Below are positions 16,702 through 25,794 of a stretch of 64,000 bases of DNA, one piece after another. The notes under the pieces are model-generated. The model ran no database searches and had not been told where the DNA came from. It saw only the letters and a list, made by a program, of their open reading frames with translations. The position numbers were made by a program, and so were the translations under genes. The stretch comes from JBAYOE01 sp050950065 (lineage in GTDB: Bacteria; Spirochaetota; Spirochaetia; Sphaerochaetales; Sphaerochaetaceae), in NCBI GenBank assembly GCA_050950065.1, contig JBMNGX010000006.1, forward strand, positions 136,203 to 200,202, read 5' to 3'. The number at the start of each line of letters is the position of its first letter. Within the stretch, counting starts at the first letter, position 1.

Positions 16702-17643
16702 ATGCAATTATCTATATGTACCGATAGTTTAGGATTTCTACCTTACGAAAAAATGTTGGATAAGGTGAAAGAGTATGGCGTCGATTATGTAGAGATGACC
16801 ACCGGTGGGTGGTCACCAGCTCCCCATATAAAAATTGATGAACTCTTATCTAGTGAGCAAAAATTAAAAGAGTTTAAAAGTGCACTAGAAGAGAGAGAGA
16901 TGGGAATAGCAGCTCTTAACTGCTCAGGAAACCCCCTTGATCCAGGAGATCTAGGAACAAAACACAAAGAGGTGACTCTAAAAACTTTTGAACTAGCTAA
17001 TAGGTTGGAAGTTGAAACAGTAGTTATGATGAGTGGTTTGCCTGCTGCGAGTCCCACAGATAAAATTCCCAACTGGATTACTTATACCGTTAGTTGGCCC
17101 GAGAGTTTACAAGAAGTTGTGAGGTACCAATGGGAGGATGTAGCAATTCCTTATTGGCATGAATTAGTTGAAAAAGCAACTGATGCTGGAGTTAAAAAAA
17201 TTGCTTTAGAAAACTTTTCTTCACAACTGGTTTACAACCCTGAAACTCTTTTTAAGCTTAGAAATGCAGTAGGTCCACTAGTTGGCTTAAATTTAGATCC
17301 TTCTCATCTAATTTGGATGGGAGCTGACCCAATTGCCGCAGCAAGAAATCTTAAAGATGCAATTCACCACGTCCACGGTAAAGATGCTCGTCTAGAGCGT
17401 TCTATGGTTGAGGTCAATGGGCTATTTGAGACCCGTGTAGTTGAAGATACAGTTAATAGAGCTTGGAATTATGTAGCTGTTGGTTGTGGCCAAGATTTGC
17501 AGTGGTGGAAAGAGTTTTTTTCAGTTGTGAGGATGGTAGGTTATAATGGATTTGTCTCACTAGAGATGGAAGATTTAACAATGAGTGTTGAATCTGGAAT
17601 TGAAACATCTCTAGATGTATTAAAGAGGAGTATAAGTAGGTAG
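16702..17643 (+). CDS. TIM-barrel sugar isomerase/epimerase (partner of the class 2 dehydrogenase)
   Basis: A 313-residue AP-endonuclease-2-superfamily protein. It has SICTDSLGFLPYEKML at the N-terminus, GGWSPAPHI, ALNCSGNPLDP, LENFSSQ (metal Glu), LNLDPSHLIWMG (Asp/His), HHVHGKDAR and SLEMEDL (last Glu). It is closely similar throughout to the protein at 27862. The longest frame starts with TTG at 16699, but ATG at 16702 has GGGGG six bases upstream and gives the same N-terminus as its paralogue. It lies 11 bases after the dehydrogenase gene. Together they suggest an oxidation plus epimerisation step. The substrate is unknown. Confidence 0.82.
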   Translation: MQLSICTDSLGFLPYEKMLDKVKEYGVDYVEMTTGGWSPAPHIKIDELLSSEQKLKEFKSALEEREMGIAALNCSGNPLDPGDLGTKHKEVTLKTFELANRLEVETVVMMSGLPAASPTDKIPNWITYTVSWPESLQEVVRYQWEDVAIPYWHELVEKATDAGVKKIALENFSSQLVYNPETLFKLRNAVGPLVGLNLDPSHLIWMGADPIAAARNLKDAIHHVHGKDARLERSMVEVNGLFETRVVEDTVNRAWNYVAVGCGQDLQWWKEFFSVVRMVGYNGFVSLEMEDLTMSVESGIETSLDVLKRSISR

Positions 17644-17671
17644 TTCCTACTTTAAGAATTGGAGGTATGAA

Positions 17672-18562
17672 ATGAAAATTGCATTTGATGTAGATGTATT
17701 GGCAAGAGCAGAGATGAGTATTACTGATATGGTGTATAAAGTAGCTGACTGGGGATACAAATATATTGAGCAATCACCACATCCAAGGATCAACCCTTTT
17801 TATAAACATCCACTATTTTCTAAAGAAGTTGAAGATGAGTATAGAAAGGCATTAAAAGATACTGGAGTTGAAATTTCATCTATTATTGTTGTTTACAGAT
17901 GGTCTGGTCCTGATGAAGAAATACGTAAAATGGCAGTAGCAAACTGGAAAAGAATCATTGAAATTGCTGTCGATATGGGAGTAGAGGTTATTAACACTGA
18001 ACTTTCTGGAGACCCACACCAACAAGAGAGATGTAATGGAATGTGGTATCGTTCAGTAGATGAGTTACTTCCTATTTTTGAAAAAGAGGGGATAAGGTGT
18101 GAAGTCCAATCTCACCCTTACGACTTTTCTGAACTTAATGATGAAACTGTAGATTTAGTTAAATCATACCGCTCTCCAAACTTAACTTATGTTTATTCTT
18201 CTCCCCACACCTTTTTCTACGACCAAGGTAAAGGGGATGTTAGACACATGTTGAAATATGCAGGGGATTCGCTATCACACGTTTTGTTTGCCGATACAGT
18301 GAACCAAGAGATTCCCCTTCGTTATATCGTTAACCCTCCTGGGGTTGATGCTGTAATTCACCAGCACCTTACTATGGGTGAGGGAGAAGTTGATTTTGAT
18401 GGTATTTTTGAAACTCTAAGAGAGATGGATTTTGCTAACAAAACTTTTGAAGTTGGGGGACCCCCAATAGCTTGTGTCAGTTATTTTGGTTATCCAGAGA
18501 AAATGGAAAAACTAGCTCCAATTGCGCGAGAGCGGATTGAGAAAGAGTTACTTAACCGTTAA
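17672..18562 (+). CDS. iolH: IolH-family TIM-barrel protein
   Basis: A 296-residue protein strongly resembling IolH of Bacillus and other iol operons: MKIAFDVDVLARAEMS, then YKVADWGYKYIEQSPHPRINP, SIIVVYRWSGPDEE, NTELSGDP and ADTVNQEIPLRYIVNPPGV follow the family pattern across its length. IolH has no firmly established reaction; an isomerase or epimerase role in inositol catabolism is assumed. The start is ATG with GGAGG six bases upstream. It lies directly upstream of iolD. Confidence 0.88.
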   Translation: MKIAFDVDVLARAEMSITDMVYKVADWGYKYIEQSPHPRINPFYKHPLFSKEVEDEYRKALKDTGVEISSIIVVYRWSGPDEEIRKMAVANWKRIIEIAVDMGVEVINTELSGDPHQQERCNGMWYRSVDELLPIFEKEGIRCEVQSHPYDFSELNDETVDLVKSYRSPNLTYVYSSPHTFFYDQGKGDVRHMLKYAGDSLSHVLFADTVNQEIPLRYIVNPPGVDAVIHQHLTMGEGEVDFDGIFETLREMDFANKTFEVGGPPIACVSYFGYPEKMEKLAPIARERIEKELLNR

Positions 18563-18612
18563 GATACTGAATTGAAAAGCAATCCAATTACTTTTAGAAG
18601 GAGGCTACTATA

Positions 18613-20550
18613 ATGGAAACAGTACGCTTAACAATGGCTCAAGCGTTAGTTCGTTTTATGAATGCTCAATATATTGAGTTTGATGGGGAACAAACACCAA
18701 TGTTTAAGGGTATGTTCACAATCTTTGGACACGGCAACGTCCTTGGAATAGGGCAAGCTCTGGAAGAAGATGGGGGACATTTAGTTGTTCATCAAGGCAA
18801 GAATGAGCAAGGAATGGGGTTAGCAGCAATGGGCTTTGCTAAACAAAAGCTTCGTCGCCAAATGTATGCTTGTACCTCTTCAATTGGACCTGGAGCTGCT
18901 AATATGGTGACAGCTGCAGCTTGTGCAACATCCAATAGAATCCCAGTACTATTTTTACCTGGTGATCAATTCGCTACTCGTCAACCCGATCCTGTTTTGC
19001 AACAAGTAGAGCGCTTTAACGACTTTACTGTAACAGTAAATGATGCATTTAAAGCAGTAAGTATGTATTGGGACCGAGTTAGCCGTCCTGAACAATTGAT
19101 GACAGCAATGATTAACGCAGTGCGTGTTTTAAGTGATCCTGCTGACACGGGGGCAGTAACAATTGCAATGCCTCAAGATGTTGAAGGTGAAGCTTACGAC
19201 TATCCACTCTCTTTCTTCAATAAAAGGGTTCATAGAATCGAAAGAAGACCACCTACTGTTGAGATGATTAATGATGCAATAGAGGCAATTCAAAAGAGTA
19301 AAAAGCCCCTTTTGATTTGTGGTGGTGGGGTGAGATATTCAGGAGCTGGTCAAACTTTGGCCGATTTTGCTGAAAAATATAATATCCCATTTTGTGAAAC
19401 ACAAGCAGGAAAATCAGCAGTTGTTTATTCTCATCCAATGAACCTTGGAGGAGTTGGAACTACAGGAAACTTAGCTGCTAACACTTTAGCTGAAGATGCA
19501 GATCTTATTATTGGTGTAGGTACCAGATATAGTGACTTTACCACTGCATCTAAGTGGGTTTATAAAAACAAAGATGTTAAATATTTAAATATTAACGTTG
19601 CTGCGTTTGATGTTTATAAGATGGATGGGATAAGGGTAACAGCTGATGCTAAAGTAGCTCTCCTTGAGATTGAAAAAGCCCTTGATGTTGCTGGCGGATA
19701 TCAAAGTGAGTGGAAAGATGCTGCAGAGGTGGCTAGAAAAGGATGGGATGAAGAGCTGCAAAGACTCTACTCATTAGAGTATACAGGTGAAGGATTTGTC
19801 CCTGAAGTTGCCAACCAAAGAGATGAAATTCTTCCTGAATTTTCAAAACAGTTCAACACCAAGTTAACTCAAACTCAAGTGTTGGGAATTTTAGATAAAT
19901 ATTTAGATGAAGATGCAATAGTTGTTGGAGCTGCTGGATCTCTACCTGGTGATTTGCAAAGAATGTGGAGAGCCAAGAAAGAGGACACATACCATATGGA
20001 GTATGGATTTTCCAATATGGGATATGAAATCAACGCAGCTTTAGGGGCTAAAATGGCTAGCGAGAATCAAGAGGTTTATTCATTAGTTGGTGATGGATCT
20101 TATTTGATGCTCCACTCAGAGCTTGTAACATCAATTCAAGAGGGGATTAAAATAAACGTAGTCCTCTTTGATAACGCCTCATTTGGATGTATTAACAACT
20201 TACAAATGGAGCATGGGCAAGGCAACTTTGGAACTGAAACTAGACATAGAAATCCAGAAACTGGCCTTTTGGATGGTCCATTTATGGAGATTGATTTTGC
20301 TCAAAATGCAGCTGCCTATGGGTGTGTTACATACAAAGTTAATACAGCTGAAGAGCTAATTGCAGCTATTGAGGATTCAAAAAAACAGACACGGTCAACA
20401 TTGATTGATATCAAAGTTTTACCTAAGACAATGACTGATGGATACAAAGGTTTCTGGCACGTAGGTGTGGCTGAAGTTGCTAAGAACAAAAAAGTTGTTG
20501 AAAGCAGAGCTAAACTTGATAAAGAACTTGAAATCGCCAGAAGATATTAA
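18613..20550 (+). CDS. iolD: 3D-(3,5/4)-trihydroxycyclohexane-1,2-dione hydrolase
   Basis: A 645-residue thiamine-diphosphate enzyme that opens the cyclitol ring to 5-deoxy-D-glucuronate, the IolB substrate. The N-terminal domain has the conserved Glu in HQGKNEQGMGLAAMGFAK. The central domain carries GTRYSDFTTASKW. The C-terminal domain has the ThDP/Mg motif VGDGSYLMLHSELVTS with Asn-Asn in CINNLQ. Length matches IolD. AGGAGG lies about 9 bases before the ATG. It sits between iolH and a URO-D-family gene. Confidence 0.95.
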   Translation: METVRLTMAQALVRFMNAQYIEFDGEQTPMFKGMFTIFGHGNVLGIGQALEEDGGHLVVHQGKNEQGMGLAAMGFAKQKLRRQMYACTSSIGPGAANMVTAAACATSNRIPVLFLPGDQFATRQPDPVLQQVERFNDFTVTVNDAFKAVSMYWDRVSRPEQLMTAMINAVRVLSDPADTGAVTIAMPQDVEGEAYDYPLSFFNKRVHRIERRPPTVEMINDAIEAIQKSKKPLLICGGGVRYSGAGQTLADFAEKYNIPFCETQAGKSAVVYSHPMNLGGVGTTGNLAANTLAEDADLIIGVGTRYSDFTTASKWVYKNKDVKYLNINVAAFDVYKMDGIRVTADAKVALLEIEKALDVAGGYQSEWKDAAEVARKGWDEELQRLYSLEYTGEGFVPEVANQRDEILPEFSKQFNTKLTQTQVLGILDKYLDEDAIVVGAAGSLPGDLQRMWRAKKEDTYHMEYGFSNMGYEINAALGAKMASENQEVYSLVGDGSYLMLHSELVTSIQEGIKINVVLFDNASFGCINNLQMEHGQGNFGTETRHRNPETGLLDGPFMEIDFAQNAAAYGCVTYKVNTAEELIAAIEDSKKQTRSTLIDIKVLPKTMTDGYKGFWHVGVAEVAKNKKVVESRAKLDKELEIARRY

Positions 20551-20571
20551 ATGCCACATGGGGGTAATACG

Positions 20572-21828
20572 ATGAGTAAAGGTAGGGAAAGGGCATTAGC
20601 AGCTATTAATCATAAAAGTGGTAAAGTACCAATCGACTTTGGATCACTAATGGTTACAGGGATGCACATAAGCACCGTAGAGAAACTACGTGAACATTAT
20701 GGATTGCCAAAAGTACCAGTAAAAGTGTTTGATCCGTATCAAATGCTTGGTGAAATTGATTCAGACCTACGAGAAGCTATGCAACTTGATACTCTCGGTT
20801 TTGCCCCCTATGCTAATATTTTTGGAGTTGCTAATAAAGATTGGAAAGAGTGGACCACTCCTTGGAATCAGGATGTTCTAATTCCAGGGAACTTAATAAT
20901 TGAAAAACTAGGTGATGATATGGTCCTCTACCCAAAAGGGGATAAAAGCGCACCCCCATCTGCAAAGATGCCAGATGGAGGCTACTTCTTTGACTCAATT
21001 ATAAGGCAAGAAGAGTTTGACGATGATGAACTTACTGCGGATGATAACCTTGAGGAGTTTGTCCCTGTAAGCGATGAGATTCTAAATTATTACAAAAAAG
21101 TTGTAAGTAATCCCGATTTTGATAAATACTTAACACTAACAGACTTTGGGGGCTCTGCATTAGGAGATATTGCTTTAGTTCCCGGCCCTGGCTTACCACA
21201 CCCCAAAGGGATTAGAGATATAACTGAGTGGTATATTTCTACTGTTTTACGCCAAGACTTGCTTCATGAAATTTTTGAAAGACAAACAGAACTAGCTATT
21301 GAAAATCTTAAAAAAATACACTCTGTTGTAAAAGATAAAATTGATGTAGTAATGACTTGTGGTACAGACTTTGGGACGCAAAACTCTTCATTTTGTTCAA
21401 CAGATACTTTTGACGAACTTTATCTTCCATACTACAAAAAACTTAACGATTGGATTCATGCAAATACATCATGGAAAACATTCAAGCACAGTTGTGGAGC
21501 GGTATTTGACTTTATGAGTCACTTCATTGATGCTGGTTTTGATATTATCAACCCAGTGCAACTTTCTGCTGCAAACATGGATGCAAAAAAACTCAAAAAT
21601 GAGTTTGGCAAAGATTTAGTCTTTTGGGGAGGTGGAGTTGATACTCAACAAACACTTCCTTTTGGAAAACCTGAAGAGGTGAGAGCAGAAGTTCTATCTA
21701 GATGTGAAATATTGAGTAAAGATGGTGGTTTTGTCTTTAATGCAATTCACAACGTCCAAGCTTTAACACCAATAGAGAACATTGTTGCAATGGTCAATGC
21801 TGTTCATGAATTTAATGGTGAACTGTAG
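20572..21828 (+). CDS. Uroporphyrinogen decarboxylase-family protein (MtaA-like fold), copy 2
   Basis: A 418-residue paralogue of the protein at 8221-9456. It shares the KGRERALAAINHK N-terminus, HSCGA zinc-type motif (about residue 305), DIINPVQ, LVFWGGGVDTQ and FNAIHN where a third Cys ligand would be in cobamide methyltransferases. An earlier in-frame ATG at 20551 directly abuts the iolD stop. I chose 20572, which has TGGGGG about seven bases upstream and matches the copy 1 N-terminus. It is the last gene of the second iol operon. A role in methyl transfer from O-methyl cyclitols is inference; haem synthesis is unlikely in this context. Confidence 0.8.
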   Translation: MSKGRERALAAINHKSGKVPIDFGSLMVTGMHISTVEKLREHYGLPKVPVKVFDPYQMLGEIDSDLREAMQLDTLGFAPYANIFGVANKDWKEWTTPWNQDVLIPGNLIIEKLGDDMVLYPKGDKSAPPSAKMPDGGYFFDSIIRQEEFDDDELTADDNLEEFVPVSDEILNYYKKVVSNPDFDKYLTLTDFGGSALGDIALVPGPGLPHPKGIRDITEWYISTVLRQDLLHEIFERQTELAIENLKKIHSVVKDKIDVVMTCGTDFGTQNSSFCSTDTFDELYLPYYKKLNDWIHANTSWKTFKHSCGAVFDFMSHFIDAGFDIINPVQLSAANMDAKKLKNEFGKDLVFWGGGVDTQQTLPFGKPEEVRAEVLSRCEILSKDGGFVFNAIHNVQALTPIENIVAMVNAVHEFNGEL

Positions 21829-21847
21829 TTTTCAGTTCGCCATTAAA
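21811..21847 (+). terminator. Long hairpin spanning the stop codon of URO-D copy 2
   Basis: TTTAATGGTGAACTG pairs with CAGTTCGCCATTAAA (15 bp, one G-T pair) and the TAG stop is in the 7-base loop. No T-run follows, so it may be a stabiliser or a weak terminator at the operon end. Confidence 0.6.
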
Positions 21848-22067
21848 CTACTTCTAACTCAATTTTGGCCACTTTAAGTATTTTAAAAATTAATAGAATA
21901 AATTACTGGTTTGGATTAGTGGAGAAAGTTCAGGTATTAGTAAACTGTATCTTTAAATATGAAATTATAAATCATTAAATGCTAACAAAAGATTAACTTA
22001 CATTAAAATGATAATTATTCTTAAAAGATGTTGTGTAAAATATTGAATGAAATTCAAATTTATAGGA

Positions 22068-22096
22068 TTGACAGATTCTAAATTAGGTGCAATCAT
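22068..22096 (+). promoter_or_regulatory. Promoter of the 22183-32769 operon
   Basis: TTGACA (22068-22073), 17-base spacer, AATCAT (22091-22096). The -35 is perfect and the -10 matches four of six. A LacI-type dyad begins six bases downstream. Confidence 0.6.
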
Positions 22097-22101
22097 TAAC
22101 C

Positions 22102-22115
22102 TGATAACGTTTTCA
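22102..22115 (+). promoter_or_regulatory. LacI-type operator, probably for LacI2
   Basis: TGATAACGTTTTCA, a near-palindrome around a central CG, differs clearly from the LacI1 site. It covers the transcription start of the operon that encodes LacI2 (28854), so autoregulation by LacI2 is the natural inference. Confidence 0.55.
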
Positions 22116-22182
22116 AGAAGGGAAAATTAGGGGAGTGTTGTAATCCAAAAATTAGACTCCTCTTTAATGGAGAAGTTATTTA

Positions 22183-23688
22183 ATGGAAAACTCAAATCAG
22201 TACCAACTGGAATTGCGCGACATCAGAAAAGAATACCCTGGGGTTTTAGCTCTGAATAATGTGACAATGAATGTCGTCAAAGGTGAGGTTCACGGTCTTG
22301 TTGGAGAGAATGGGGCGGGAAAGTCGACACTAATTAAAGTATTAGCTGGAGCTCACGCACCAAATGCAGGTGAAATTGTCTTTGAAGGCAAGTCCTACAA
22401 ATCTCTCACACCCCGTGAAGCGATGGATATAGGGATAGCTTGTATTTATCAAGAACTTAACCAAGTTCCCTATATGACCGTAACAGAGAACATCTTCTTA
22501 GGGCGTGAAATTAGAAAAGAGAATAGATTTCTAAACCTAGCTGAGCAACGTCGTCAAACCGTAGAGGTCCTAAAAGAGTTCAATCTTGACATTGACCCCG
22601 ATATGCAACTTGGTTTGTTGGGTGTTGGAAGACGCCAACTTGTTGAGATTCTTAAGGCAGTTCATGCCGAGGCTCGCATCATCATCATGGATGAGCCTAC
22701 AGCTTCTTTAAGTGAAAAAGAGGCAGGCGAGCTTTTTAAAATCGTAGAAGAGTTAAGAAAAAAAGAGGTTACTATAATTTTCATCAGCCATAGGTTGGAT
22801 GAAGTTAAAGCTATTTGTGATGCTTTGACAGTCTTACGTGATGGGGAAGTTGTAGCTAACAGAAGAATCGACGAAGTGACAGTTGATGATATTGTCCGAT
22901 TGATGGTTGGGCGCGATATCACCAACAAATATCCTAAAATTGAGACTAAAAAAGGGGAAGTTCTTTTAGAGGTAAAAGGTCTTACCCACCATGGAGTCTA
23001 CAAAGATGTGAGCTTTAAAGTTCACGCAGGTGAAATTTTAGGAGTTAGTGGTCTAGTTGGTTCAGGAAGAACTGAAACTATTAGAGGCCTTACTGGAGCT
23101 GATCCAATTGATGGTGGTGAAGTTTTCATTCACGGAAAAAAAGTTGCCATTAAAAACCCAGTTGATTCGATTCGAAATGGGATAGCTTTTTTAACAGAAG
23201 ATCGAAAAGGACAAGGGTTGGTTTTATTGCAAACAGTAGAGTTCAACACCAACTTAGTAGTTCTAAATAAATACAAAAAATTTAAAGCGCTAATAGATTT
23301 AGCTAAAATGCGTGATAAAGCTCTCCAAATGGTTGATAACCTACAAATTAAAGTGCCTGGTATTTTAGCATTAGCAGGACACCTTAGTGGTGGAAACCAG
23401 CAGAAGGTTGTTTTAGCTAAATGGTTGTTATCAGAAGCTGACATCTTTATCTTCGACGAACCAACAAGGGGAATCGACGTTGGGGCGAAAATTGAAGTTT
23501 ACAATTTAATCAACGATTTAGTTGACAACGGAAAAGCTGTAATTATGATCAGTTCTGAGATGGACGAGTGTATGGGAATGGCTGATCGAATTATCGTCTT
23601 CCACGAGGGAAGTGTGATGGGGGAACTCGATCGAGAACATTTCTCAGATGAAAAAATAATGTATGCCGCTAGTGGCTATCCAATTTAG
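22183..23688 (+). CDS. CUT2-family ABC transporter ATP-binding protein (RbsA-like), system 2
   Basis: A 501-residue tandem ATPase. Cassette one has GENGAGKST and IIMDEPTASLSEKEA. Cassette two has the altered P-loop LVGSGRTETIR, LSGGNQQKVVLAKWL and IFDEPTRGID. It opens the third cyclitol operon, 67 bases after a LacI-type operator. Unusually, a dehydrogenase gene is inserted between it and its permease. GGAGAAG precedes the ATG. The substrate is inferred to be a cyclitol related to, but distinct from, that of system 1. Confidence 0.9.
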   Translation: MENSNQYQLELRDIRKEYPGVLALNNVTMNVVKGEVHGLVGENGAGKSTLIKVLAGAHAPNAGEIVFEGKSYKSLTPREAMDIGIACIYQELNQVPYMTVTENIFLGREIRKENRFLNLAEQRRQTVEVLKEFNLDIDPDMQLGLLGVGRRQLVEILKAVHAEARIIIMDEPTASLSEKEAGELFKIVEELRKKEVTIIFISHRLDEVKAICDALTVLRDGEVVANRRIDEVTVDDIVRLMVGRDITNKYPKIETKKGEVLLEVKGLTHHGVYKDVSFKVHAGEILGVSGLVGSGRTETIRGLTGADPIDGGEVFIHGKKVAIKNPVDSIRNGIAFLTEDRKGQGLVLLQTVEFNTNLVVLNKYKKFKALIDLAKMRDKALQMVDNLQIKVPGILALAGHLSGGNQQKVVLAKWLLSEADIFIFDEPTRGIDVGAKIEVYNLINDLVDNGKAVIMISSEMDECMGMADRIIVFHEGSVMGELDREHFSDEKIMYAASGYPI

Positions 23689-23700
23689 GAGATAACAATT

Positions 23701-24702
23701 ATGAGCAAACTTAGATGTGGGGTGATTGGATTAGGTCGATTGGGTTATCGACATGCCGCTAATCTAGCTGGAGTAGTATCTAATGCAGAGTTAGTAGCAG
23801 TTAGTGATGTCTCAAAAGAGTCTTTGAATCGCTTCAAAGAGGCATACCCCGAAGTTAAACAATACGATGATTACAAAGATATTTTAAAAAGTGATGAAGT
23901 TGATGCAGTAATTATTGCCTCCTCAACAAGTACTCACGGTCAAATTTTAAAAGAGACAATCTTAAGTGGCAAACCCTCCTTTATTGAAAAGCCCCTCTCT
24001 TTAGATTGGCAAGAGGCTGTTGAAATCAATGAACTAGTTGAAAAAGAGAAAGTTTTTGTCCAACTAGGGTTTATGAGAAGATTTGACCCTGCTTACAGTG
24101 AAGCTAAAGATTACATCGACAGCAACTCTATAGGAAATGTTGTCTCTATGCTTGGAATAAGTAGAGACCCATCATGTCCCCCAATTGAATTTGCAAAGAA
24201 AAGTGGTGGGATTGTGATGGACTTAAGTGTCCACGATATCGACTTAGCTCGCTGGTTTATTAATTCAGAAGTTAAAGAAGTTTACGCTAATGGGGCAGTT
24301 GTTCGCTATCCTGAACTTGGCGAAATTGGTGATTTAGATCACATCAATTTAATTCTAACTTTTGAGAACGGAAAAATGGCCTATTTAGAGGGTAGCAGAA
24401 ATAGTCGCTACGGCTATGATGTTCGCACCGAAGTTGTTTGTAGCGAAGGGGGCGTTAAAATTGGGACCATTGAGAAATTTGGTATTGAAAAGCTAAGTAG
24501 CAATGGAACTACCATTGGCTCAATTGAAGGATTTTTAGAGCGATTTGAAGTTGCTTATTTAAAAGAGTTGGAGCAGTTTGTTAACGATGTTCTAGCTAAT
24601 AAAGCTCCTAGCGTAGGGGTCTACGATGGACTTAAGGCAATGGAGATTGCCTTAGCTGCCAATGAATCTTTAAAAATAAATAAACCTGTATCAATAAGGT
24701 AA
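23701..24702 (+). CDS. Gfo/Idh/MocA-family inositol dehydrogenase (IolG-like, class 1)
   Basis: A 333-residue oxidoreductase closely similar to the IolG at 3275. It has GVIGLGRLGYRHA, FIEKPLSLD (Lys), GFMRRFDPAY, SRDPSCPP, and MDLSVHDIDLARW, which keeps the catalytic D-x3-H of IolG. SRNSRYGYD matches SREAVYGYD in IolG. It lies 12 bases after the ATPase gene and 15 before the permease gene, so oxidation of the imported compound is presumably the first step. Isomer specificity (myo, chiro, scyllo or a methyl ether) cannot be read from sequence. AGGAGA precedes the ATG. Confidence 0.86.
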   Translation: MSKLRCGVIGLGRLGYRHAANLAGVVSNAELVAVSDVSKESLNRFKEAYPEVKQYDDYKDILKSDEVDAVIIASSTSTHGQILKETILSGKPSFIEKPLSLDWQEAVEINELVEKEKVFVQLGFMRRFDPAYSEAKDYIDSNSIGNVVSMLGISRDPSCPPIEFAKKSGGIVMDLSVHDIDLARWFINSEVKEVYANGAVVRYPELGEIGDLDHINLILTFENGKMAYLEGSRNSRYGYDVRTEVVCSEGGVKIGTIEKFGIEKLSSNGTTIGSIEGFLERFEVAYLKELEQFVNDVLANKAPSVGVYDGLKAMEIALAANESLKINKPVSIR

Positions 24703-24717
24703 TTAAAAGGGTTGGAT

Positions 24718-25728
24718 ATGAGAAACAAAGAAGAAAAAATAGTAGATGAATCTAGCATTGAAGAACTTCAAGAGCAAGAGAAGAAGGTAAAGCGGAGAGG
24801 ATCACTTGGTATTGTCCTTAGTCTAATTGTCCTTAGTGTAATTATTGCTATCCTATCCCCAAGATTCCTTACTGTTTCAAACCTTACAAACGTATTATCA
24901 CAAGCAACAGTAAGTGCAATTATCTCAGTTGGAGAATTCTTAGCAATTCTGACAGCAGGAATTGACCTCTCAATTGGATCAATTTTAGCTCTTTCTATTA
25001 TGATGTTGGGAATCTTTGCAGTTAATATGCAAATGAACCCAATTTTAGCAATCATGTTAGCTTTATCAGTGGGAGCACTAATTGGATTTTTCAACGGAAT
25101 CCTTTTAACAAAATTACGCTTACCCCACCCATTTATTTCAACAATGGGAACAAAGATGATTGCTCGTGGATTGGCTTTGGCTGTTACTTTAGCAAAACCA
25201 ATTAGTGGCTTTGCCCCCTCAATTCAATTTTTAGGAAATGCCCGAATTGGACCACTTCCTGCCAGCGTCCTTTTAGTTGTTGTAGTTTATGCAATCATGT
25301 GGGTCTTTATGACTCGAACTACAACAGGAAGGCACATCTATGCAGTTGGTGGAAACGTTGAAGCTAGCCGTCTTAGTGGAATTAACGTTCACCGTGTCTT
25401 ATTGATTGTTTACTCCTTAAGTGGATTCTTTGCAGCTTTAGCTGGATTGTTATTAGTAGGGAGGGTAAACGCAGCTTATCCATTAGCTGGAGTTGATTAT
25501 GAGACCGATGCAATTGCTGCTGTAATTATTGGTGGAGCTAGTTTTGCTGGTGGTGTTGGTAAAATCTTAAATACCGTTATTGGAGTATTGATTATTGCAG
25601 TACTACGTAACGGCCTTAACTTACTAAACGTTGATAGTAACTTCCAAACAGTAGCAATTGGTGTAGTTATTATCTTAGCAGTTTACTTGGACGTTGTTAG
25701 ACAGAAAGCTTCTGTCATCAACAAATAA
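24718..25728 (+). CDS. CUT2-family ABC transporter permease (RbsC-like), system 2
   Basis: A 336-residue membrane permease. A charged N-terminal stretch of about 30 residues precedes multiple hydrophobic helices. Family motifs YAVGGNVEASRLSGI and AAVIIGGASFAGGVG are present. The longest frame begins with TTG at 24712, but ATG at 24718 has AAAAGGG at proper spacing, so I use it. A GC-rich hairpin just downstream separates it from the binding-protein gene. Confidence 0.9.
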   Translation: MRNKEEKIVDESSIEELQEQEKKVKRRGSLGIVLSLIVLSVIIAILSPRFLTVSNLTNVLSQATVSAIISVGEFLAILTAGIDLSIGSILALSIMMLGIFAVNMQMNPILAIMLALSVGALIGFFNGILLTKLRLPHPFISTMGTKMIARGLALAVTLAKPISGFAPSIQFLGNARIGPLPASVLLVVVVYAIMWVFMTRTTTGRHIYAVGGNVEASRLSGINVHRVLLIVYSLSGFFAALAGLLLVGRVNAAYPLAGVDYETDAIAAVIIGGASFAGGVGKILNTVIGVLIIAVLRNGLNLLNVDSNFQTVAIGVVIILAVYLDVVRQKASVINK

Positions 25729-25737
25729 TTGGTTATT

Positions 25738-25755
25738 TAGGGGCTTTTGCCCCTA
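25738..25755 (+). terminator. Intercistronic hairpin between permease and binding-protein genes
   Basis: TAGGGGC-TTTT-GCCCCTA, a perfect 7-bp stem with a 4-base loop. It has no long T-run, so partial termination or mRNA protection is more likely than full termination. Confidence 0.65.
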
Positions 25756-25794
25756 TAAAAGAATAGTTATTTCATGACCTATAAGGAGGGAAAC

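Larger units (their letters stand above)
21829..22182 (+). other. 354-base intergenic region between the second and third cyclitol operons
   Basis: It holds the right arm of the hairpin above, then about 200 bases of AT-rich sequence without a convincing gene. The promoter and LacI-type operator of the next operon follow near the right end (22068-22115), with a leader of about 80 bases. Confidence 0.6.
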
